A DNA stretch of 6,996 nt, taken from the NCBI GenBank assembly GCA_012511085.1, contig JAAZGU010000073.1:1-6996 (forward strand), written 5' to 3'. Position 1 is the first letter of the stretch; every line of letters begins with the position of its first letter. Positions 1-5,288 of the stretch are shown here, piece by piece. The stretch comes from Erysipelothrix sp. (lineage in GTDB: Bacteria; Bacillota_I; Bacilli_A; Erysipelotrichales; Erysipelotrichaceae). A program made the position numbers and the translations under genes. The notes beneath the pieces were generated by a model. It was given only the letters and a program-made list of their open reading frames with translations, had not been told where the DNA came from and did no database searches.

Positions 1-43
1 GAAAGCTGAAGCAGCTGTTGAAGAAGGAAAATCGGAGGAATAA
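1..43 (+). CDS. rplJ: 50S ribosomal protein L10, C-terminal end (partial)
   Basis: Only the last 13 codons and a TAA stop (41-43) lie in the window; they are read in the frame starting at base 2. The visible tail is acidic and Ala/Glu-rich and ends GKSEE, like the variable C-terminal tail of many Bacillota L10 proteins. Identification rests mainly on position: rplJ lies directly upstream of rplL in nearly all bacteria. L10 anchors L7/L12 dimers on the ribosomal stalk. The final codons overlap the rplL Shine-Dalgarno sequence (GGAGGAA, 34-40), so translation of the two genes is probably coupled. The L10 autoregulatory leader would lie upstream, outside the window. Confidence 0.8.
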   Translation, partial: KAEAAVEEGKSEE

Positions 44-47
44 TTAA

Positions 48-422
48 ATGGCAAAAATTACATCAGAAGAACTGATTTCCGCACTAAAGGAAATGACAGT
101 CTTAGAATTAAATGACTTAGTTAAAGCAATTGAAGAAGAATTTGGCGTAAGTGCAGCGGCACCGGTAGCGGTTGCAGGCGCAGCACCTGTTGCAGAAGCT
201 GAAGAAGAAGCAAGCGAAGTTAGCGTTTTCTTGAATGCTCCTGGACAAAGTAAGGTTGCGGTTATTAAAGTTGTTCGTGAAATTACCGGACTTGGCTTAG
301 TCGATGCAAAAGGAATAGTTGACAAAGCACCAATCGCAGTTAAAGAAAACATCAGCCCTGAAGAAGCGCAGGAAATTAAAGAAAAATTAATTGAAGCTGG
401 AGCGGAAGTCGAAGTTAAGTAG
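48..422 (+). CDS. rplL: 50S ribosomal protein L7/L12
   Basis: This 124-residue protein has the usual L7/L12 length and architecture. Residues 1-34 form the N-terminal helical dimerisation domain that binds L10. Residues 35-57 are an Ala/Pro/Glu-rich flexible hinge. Residues 58-124 are the globular C-terminal domain that recruits translational GTPases such as EF-Tu and EF-G, with the family signature VIKVVREITGLGL near 72-84 and the AGAEVEVK ending. The start is fixed by an in-frame TAA at 45-47 immediately before the ATG and by GGAGGAA seven bases upstream. It follows rplJ by 4 bases and is surely cotranscribed with it. One small divergence: the strand that normally reads like FDVxLK is VSVFLN here, so the usual Lys is Asn63. 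Confidence 0.98.
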   Translation: MAKITSEELISALKEMTVLELNDLVKAIEEEFGVSAAAPVAVAGAAPVAEAEEEASEVSVFLNAPGQSKVAVIKVVREITGLGLVDAKGIVDKAPIAVKENISPEEAQEIKEKLIEAGAEVEVK

Positions 423-425
423 TTA

Positions 426-459
426 CACCTTGCACGCAACTATGTTGCTTAAGGAGGTG
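426..459 (+). promoter_or_regulatory. Possible hairpin enclosing the methyltransferase Shine-Dalgarno
   Basis: The rplL-methyltransferase gap contains AAGGAGGTGG (451-460), which matches the anti-Shine-Dalgarno end of 16S rRNA over nine bases and ends three bases before the ATG. Upstream, CACCT (426-430) can pair with AGGTG (455-459) inside that site, plus a T431-G454 wobble. Between them GCAAC (436-440) and GTTGC (444-448) form a perfect 5-bp stem with a TAT loop. The fold would hide a strong ribosome binding site until a ribosome finishing rplL opens it. The pairing is visible; the regulatory role is inferred. There is no T-run after it, so it is not an intrinsic terminator. Confidence 0.4.
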
Positions 460-463
460 GACT

Positions 464-1057
464 ATGTCACATTATTTTATAAACGATCCCAATTTAAAAC
501 ATAGCCGGAAACAAATCGTCTTCCGGTTTTTGGGCGTCGATTATCGCTTTGTAAGTGACAAAGGCGTGTTCTCAAAAGATCATGTGGACACTGGCACCAT
601 GCTTATGCTGACACAACTGTCAAAACGCAACCTCAGTGGTAATTTTTTAGACTTAGGTTGTGGCTATGGTGTTATTGGGATTGTGATTAAATCCTTGTTT
701 GGACACTTAACGGTTGTCGCCAGTGATATTAACAAACGGGCAATCGAACTCACAAAAGAAAATGTGCATCATCATGGTCTTGATGTTGATGTTGTAGAGT
801 CGGATGGCTTTGCAGCACTTGATGTGACATTTGATACGATTGCAATAAACCCACCGATTAAAATCGGCAAAGTTAAAATGTATGATTTGTTTGCGCAGGC
901 AGCAGAACATCTGAAAAAAGGTGGAAGTTTTTATCTTGTGATTCGTAAGGATCAAGGAGCACCAAGTGCACTTAAGTATTTAAAAACGATTTTTGATGAA
1001 GTTGTGATAATTCACCGTAAAAAGGGTTTTTGGATAATATCGTGTGAAAAAACTTGA
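464..1057 (+). CDS. ybxB: Class I SAM-dependent rRNA methyltransferase, YbxB/RsmC-like
   Basis: This 197-residue protein is a single Rossmann-fold methyltransferase. SAM-binding motif I is DLGCGYG at 63-69. An acidic residue after strand 2, probably the ribose ligand, is D88 in ASDIN. SDGF at 113-116 fits the adenine-contact motif. The catalytic motif is NPPI at 129-132, typical of RsmC-type enzymes that methylate the N2 of guanine. The following IKIGK and the RKDQGAPSA segment (161-169) also match B. subtilis YbxB as I recall it. E. coli RsmC methylates G1207 of 16S rRNA and carries an extra N-terminal pseudo-methyltransferase domain; this protein has only the catalytic half, as in Bacillota. 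The same substrate is therefore likely but not shown. Its place between rplL and rpoB matches B. subtilis. The TGA stop (1055-1057) lies inside the first TTGACA box of the downstream promoter. Confidence 0.9.
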   Translation: MSHYFINDPNLKHSRKQIVFRFLGVDYRFVSDKGVFSKDHVDTGTMLMLTQLSKRNLSGNFLDLGCGYGVIGIVIKSLFGHLTVVASDINKRAIELTKENVHHHGLDVDVVESDGFAALDVTFDTIAINPPIKIGKVKMYDLFAQAAEHLKKGGSFYLVIRKDQGAPSALKYLKTIFDEVVIIHRKKGFWIISCEKT

Positions 1058-1067
1058 CAACTTGACA
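1052..1067 (+). repeat. Perfect 8-bp tandem repeat carrying two -35 boxes
   Basis: ACTTGACA occurs twice head to tail (1052-1059 and 1060-1067). Each copy contains a consensus sigma-A -35 hexamer TTGACA (1054-1059 and 1062-1067). The first copy also contains the stop codon of the methyltransferase gene. Confidence 0.9.
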
Positions 1068-1082
1068 ATCATTTGGTAATAT
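1054..1082 (+). promoter_or_regulatory. Predicted sigma-A promoter P1 for rpoBC
   Basis: Consensus -35 TTGACA (1054-1059) is separated by the ideal 17 bp from the -10 TAATAT (1077-1082), a 4/6 match. TGG at 1074-1076 supplies an extended -10 TG motif. Transcription would start near 1089, about 75 bases upstream of the rpoB start. B. subtilis also has a promoter in this interval, as I recall. The -35 overlaps the upstream gene's stop codon, so no terminator is needed or seen between them. Confidence 0.7.
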
Positions 1083-1090
1083 AATAAATT
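1062..1090 (+). promoter_or_regulatory. Possible second promoter P2, shifted 8 bp from P1
   Basis: The second TTGACA (1062-1067) is also followed after exactly 17 bp by a plausible -10, TAAATT (1085-1090), a 4/6 match without an extended TG. The predicted start is near 1097. A perfect TATAAT (1080-1085) sits between the two -10 elements, but its distance to either -35 is wrong (20 or 12 bp). P2 may be a true alternative promoter or an unused by-product of the repeat. Confidence 0.4.
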
Positions 1091-1092
1091 GC

Positions 1093-1125
1093 ATCATAGT
1101 ACGACCTGAGGTCGGATTCTGTGAT
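1093..1125 (+). promoter_or_regulatory. Compound hairpin in the rpoB leader
   Basis: The inner stem CGACC (1102-1106)/GGTCG (1110-1114) closes a TGA loop. An outer stem pairs ATCATAG (1093-1099) with CTGTGAT (1119-1125), seven pairs including one T-G wobble, across a 2/4-base internal loop. It would begin a few bases into the P1 transcript and lies about 40 bases before the rpoB start. It lacks the downstream T-run of an intrinsic terminator. Possible roles are mRNA stability, RNase processing or protein binding; the sequence does not decide between them. Confidence 0.5.
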
Positions 1126-1163
1126 TCTTTGGACATTAACGTAATAGGGAAAGGAAGTAATAT

Positions 1164-4100
1164 ATGGCAAAAAATGACGCTTATAAGCAGTCGAAATTTG
1201 GAAATAAAGTAGTTCGCCGTGACTACTCAAAAGTGAGCGGAGAACTCGACCTTCCCAATTTAGTAGAAATACAAACCGATTCCTTCAGGTGGTTTCAGGA
1301 AGAGGGAATCAAAGAAGTTTTTGAAGAGATTTATCCGATTGTAAACTATTCGGAAACAATCAAACTCGAATTTCTAGATTATGAATTTGGTGAACCCAAA
1401 TACGATGTACTAGAAAGTAAAATACGTGAATCAACATACGCAGCACCAATAAGATCGAAAATGAAACTCTCAATTATTGACTCCAGTACGGGGGAAGTCA
1501 TTGAGAAATTTGAAGATGTCTTTTTTGGTGATTTTCCGCTAATGAGTGATACGGGTACTTTCATCGTCAATGGTGCGGAACGTGTCATCGTTTCGCAAAT
1601 TGTACGATCACCAGGCGCGTATTATGAAATCATCACTAGTGATAGAGGCTATAAAGATATCTATAACAGTGAATTAATCCCAAGTCGTGGAACTTGGTTG
1701 GAAATGATGACGGATGCGAAGCGACAAGCTTTAGGTCGCATCATCAGTATGCGCATTGACCGTAAGCGTAAAATTTTATCGACCATCTTGATGAAGTCAA
1801 TTGGGTTATCCCTTGATTTTGAAAAGAATGATGATCCACTTGATACCAAGGATTTTAAAACATTCATGAAAGCTCTGAATTTAGAAGTGAATGAAGAGCT
1901 CGAGGTTGTTAATGAAGCGCGTGAATTTTTAAATAATTACCTGCATCTTTACACAGGCTTGTTTGGTAACTATGAAGAAATTGTCAACACGCTCATGGCC
2001 GATAAAATTAAAACAACGCAAGAAGCGTTACTTTCAGTGTATGAAAATCAACGTGCCGATGAGGTTGCGACCTTTGAAGGTGCAATCAACCTGATGGGTG
2101 CAAAATTCTTTGATTATCGTCGCTATGACTTAACCAAAGCTGGGCGCTATAAATTAAAGAAAAAATTATCAGTCGGTAATCGTATTGAAGGTCATCGTTT
2201 AGCGATGGACGTTCATGACCATCACGGCAAACTAAAATTTGAAAGTGGCACAACGATTCGACGTCAAGAACGAGATGAATTGCGTGAGATCTTTAATCAG
2301 GGTGTATGCATGGATGCGTTTCCAATCAACCATTTGTTTGCATACCCGGATGTTGTGAAGGTTTCAACGTCAATTGCACAGGGCTTATTAGGTCGGGTTG
2401 TGGCCGAGCCATTCAGCGTTGATGAATCAGATTACGGTGCTGGGCAAGTGCTAGTACAAAGTGATGTTGATCAATTAAAAGATAAAGACATGGAGATTAG
2501 CATTTTTGGTGGCATTGTCGCGAAAGAAATTAAGCTAACCCCAGAAAATGTACGTCCTGTCTTAAATTATGGTCAACGATTATATGTGTTAGGACGTGTG
2601 CTTGTGGATGATGAAGACTTTGTACTTGATAAGAAACAAGTTGTACGCCCTTATACCTTTAAGAATGAAAATCATAACAAACAATCCTTTACAAACAAAC
2701 AAACCGAAGCGATTGTGAAGGCAACCAATACAAAAGATGTTTCAATTTGGTTAATTGGAGCAGCAACCCAACAAATTGAGATTTACACAAAAGAGAATCA
2801 TAAAGTTAAAATTATTGGGAATGATCCGTTATCCAATGCGAAAACGGTGACGGTTCCTGATATGTACGCTTCTTATGATTACTTATTGAATCTTTACGAT
2901 GGCGTTGGCGATATTGATGACATTGACCAACTTGGAAATCGTCGGATTCGTACGGTTGGGGAATTGATTCAAAATCAATTCAGAATCGGTTTATCACGGA
3001 TGGAGCGGGTTGTTAAGGAGCGGATGTCGATTACTGAGACCGCGCAACTAACACCCAAAAATTTAACAAACATTCGGCCCTTGACGGCTGCCATCAAGGA
3101 GTTCTTCTCCAGTTCGCAGTTGTCACAATTTATGGATCAAACCAACCCATTAGCAGAACTAACCAACAAACGTCGGATTTCAGCCTTAGGTCCGGGTGGC
3201 TTAACCCGTGAGCGGGCTGGTTATGAAGTGCGTGATGTTCACAGTTCTCACTATGGTCGGATTTGTCCGATTGAAACACCGGAAGGTCCTAACATTGGAT
3301 TAATTTCCAACTTAACGACCTATGGCCGTGTGAATGAATTTGGATTTATACAAACACCGTATCGCATCGTGAATGACGATGGCAAAGTCAGTGAGGAAAT
3401 CATTTATCTATCAAGTGATGATGAACTTGACTATGTTATTGCGCAAGCCAATGAAGTCGTTGGTGATGAATTAATCAACGATGAAGTGGTGGTGCGTTAC
3501 AAAGGTGAAAACACTTTAATTAAAAAGGATCGTGTTGAACTTGTGGATGTAAGTCCCAAACAGATTGTGTCCGTTGCGACGGCCGCGATACCATTTTTAG
3601 AAAACGACGATGCCTCTCGGGCATTGATGGGTGCCAACATGCAGCGACAAGCAATCCCTCTGGTCAGACCAACATCACCCTATGTTGGAACGGGCATTGA
3701 GTATCGGATTGCGAAAGACTCCGGAAGCGCCATTATCGCACGCGGTGATGGTAAGGTTTCTTACGTTGATGGCACAAAAATTGTGGTTGATGAATCCAAA
3801 TCACAACGGGTTTATACACTACAAAAGTTTAGACGTTCTAACCAAGGCACCAACATTAATCAAACACCGCTTGTGAAAAAGGGTGAAAAGATTAAAACAG
3901 GAGATGTGCTTGCGGATGGTCCAGCCATGGATCATGGTGAGCTAGCCTTAGGTCAAAACGTAACCGTAGCCTTTATGACATGGTATGGATACAACTATGA
4001 AGATGCGATTATCTTGTCAGAACGCTTGGTGCGGGATGATGTCTACACATCCATCCATATTGAAGAATACGATATTGAAATTCGCTCAACCAAACTTGGG

Positions 4101-5276
4101 CCTGAAGAAATTACACGTGATATTCCAAACGTGAGTGAAAATGCAACACGGCATTTGGACGCACGCGGAATTGTCATGATTGGGGCTGAAGTTAAAGAAG
4201 GGGATGTGCTTGTTGGGAAAGTAACACCAAAAGGTCAGAGTGAAATTTCACCAGAAGAAAAATTATTATTAGCGATTTTCGGGGAAAAATCACGTGAAGT
4301 ACGTGACAACTCCTTGAAAGTACCGCATGGTGGTAGCGGGATTGTTCAAGACGTGCGAATCTTTAAGCGCGAAAGTGGACATGACTTGCCACCGGGGGTC
4401 AATGAAATCGTTAAAGTATACATTGTTCAAAAACGTAAAATCTCAGAAGGCGATAAGATGGCAGGTCGCCATGGAAACAAAGGTGTTATTTCCAAAATCT
4501 TACCCATGGAAGACATGCCGTATTTACCCGATGGTACCCAAGTTGATATGATGCTTAACCCATTTGGTGTTCCTTCACGGATGAACATTGGACAAATTTT
4601 AGAATTGCATTTAGGAATGGCGGCTCAAAAGCTGGACATGAAGTTTGCTTCGCCTGTCTTTGATGGCATTGAAAATGAAGATTTACAAGCCATCATGCAG
4701 GAAGCAGCGCTTAGCCCGGATGGTAAGACAATCTTATACGATGGTCGTACCGGAGAAGCCTTTGATGAGCGAATTGCGGTTGGTGTGATGTACATGATCA
4801 AGTTGGCGCACATGGTTGATGATAAACTCCATGCCCGTGCAACCGGTCCTTACTCACTTGTCACCCAGCAACCGCTCGGTGGTAAAGCCCAAAACGGTGG
4901 TCAACGTTTCGGAGAGATGGAAGTGTGGGCACTGGAAGCCTATGGTGCATCCAAAGCACTGCAAGAAATCTTGACGATTAAATCGGATGACATTGCTGGG
5001 CGAACCAAAACCTATGAAGCAATTATTAAAGGAAAAGACATCCCACAACCTGGAGTTCCAGAATCGTTCAGGGTCTTAATGCATGAGCTGCAAGCCTTAG
5101 CGATTGATGTGAAATTCTTAAGTGAAGAAGGTCGTGAGATTGATATTAAGAAATTTGAAGTCGATGAACTCGCTAGCATTGTTGATGTTGAACAACAACA
5201 AGCAAGCGAAGCAGTCGTGGCAGTTGAAGAAGAAGTAAGCGAAGCCGCTGTGGTTGGCTTTGATGATGAAAATTAA
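1164..5276 (+). CDS. rpoB: DNA-directed RNA polymerase subunit beta
   Basis: This 1370-residue protein is the beta subunit, which with beta prime forms the RNA polymerase catalytic cleft. Landmarks in order: N-terminal protrusion and lobe with the [12 protein letters not shown] block (122-133) and RSPGAYY (148-154); rifampicin-pocket region (647-714); the NYEDAII acidic pair E946/D947; the catalytic-centre block [12 protein letters not shown] with lysines K1098 and K1106, equivalent to E. coli K1065 and K1073; and the C-terminal clamp-contacting segment [12 protein letters not shown] near 1232-1243. An acidic, Glu/Val-rich tail follows. The start is set by an in-frame TAA at 1158-1160 and AAAGGAAG at 1150-1157. 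It is about 180 residues longer than B. subtilis RpoB; the excess lies in two insertions before the rifampicin region (about residues 216-282 and 381-520). N668 replaces the His of the rifampicin pocket. All Trp codons checked are TGG. Transcription is probably from the promoter at 1054-1090 plus read-through. Confidence 0.99.
   Translation: [1370 protein letters not shown]
1809..2009 (+). other. RpoB insertion 1 in the beta lobe
   Basis: Residues about 216-282 lie between the RIDRKRK segment (197-203) and [13 protein letters not shown] (285-297). Compared with the B. subtilis protein as remembered, this stretch is about 50 residues longer. It is charged, leucine-rich and probably helical, with no Cys or His cluster. 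E. coli carries its larger insertion SI1 at an equivalent place. Boundaries are by-eye estimates. Confidence 0.6.
2304..2723 (+). other. RpoB insertion 2 with a repeated beta-rich module
   Basis: Residues about 381-520 hold roughly 130 residues absent from B. subtilis RpoB. The segment from GRVVAEPF (410-417) to DVDQLKD (434-440) resembles the preceding in-family module from HRLAMDV (344-350) to ERDELRE (369-375): an R-hydrophobic-hydrophobic-Ala type opening, a Gly about 16 residues later, then a D-x-L helix start. A third, shorter copy may begin at GRVLVDD (477-483). The pattern resembles the beta-beta prime module (BBM2) found in lineage-specific beta insertions; E. coli SI1 contains a similar AGKVVAKDYIDES segment. 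Boundaries are approximate. Confidence 0.55.
3108..3188 (+). other. Rifampicin-resistance-determining region of rpoB
   Basis: Residues 649-675 correspond to E. coli 507-533 with a constant offset of 142. Rifampicin contacts kept are Q655 (Q513), F656 (F514), D658 (D516), R671 (R529), S673 (S531) and L675 (L533). N668 (codon AAC, 3165-3167) stands where E. coli has H526. S649 replaces G507, and A664 replaces S522, the latter common in Bacillota. Downstream P706, N710 and I714 match P564, N568 and I572, and Q145 matches Q148. Confidence 0.9.
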
Positions 5277-5281
5277 GGAGG
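5275..5281 (+). promoter_or_regulatory. rpoC ribosome binding site overlapping the rpoB stop
   Basis: AAGGAGG uses the last two bases of the rpoB TAA stop and ends seven bases before the rpoC ATG (5289-5291). Terminating ribosomes would sit on this site, which suggests translational coupling and supports equal production of beta and beta prime. Confidence 0.85.
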
Positions 5282-5288
5282 CATCAAG

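Noticed and set aside
44..439. 131-codon open frame antisense to the whole of rplL
   Set aside because: It mirrors a strongly coding, compositionally biased gene. The translation is Ser/Ala/Thr-rich low complexity with no recognisable domain and no separate promoter or ribosome binding site.
436..450. Small hairpin after rplL as a terminator
   Set aside because: The stem is only 5 bp and is followed by TT and the Shine-Dalgarno of the next gene.
1055..1084. Read-through of TGA as Trp (Mycoplasma code), adding nine residues to the methyltransferase
   Set aside because: Trp is TGG wherever checked in rpoB and rpoC, with no in-frame TGA, and the protein ends at a length typical of the family.
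1080..1085. Perfect TATAAT as the -10 of the rpoB promoter
   Set aside because: Its spacing to the two TTGACA boxes is 20 and 12 bp, both poor. The overlapping TAATAT and TAAATT give exact 17-bp spacers.
1093..1130. Leader hairpin as an intrinsic terminator or attenuator
   Set aside because: The sequence after the stem has no run of Ts (only TCTTT) and the stem is not very GC-rich, so intrinsic termination is unlikely.
3631..3876. Alternative-frame open stretch inside rpoB, with similar ones at 4327-4551 and on the minus strand
   Set aside because: They lie entirely within conserved rpoB coding sequence, have no suitable Shine-Dalgarno sequence, and resemble no protein I know.
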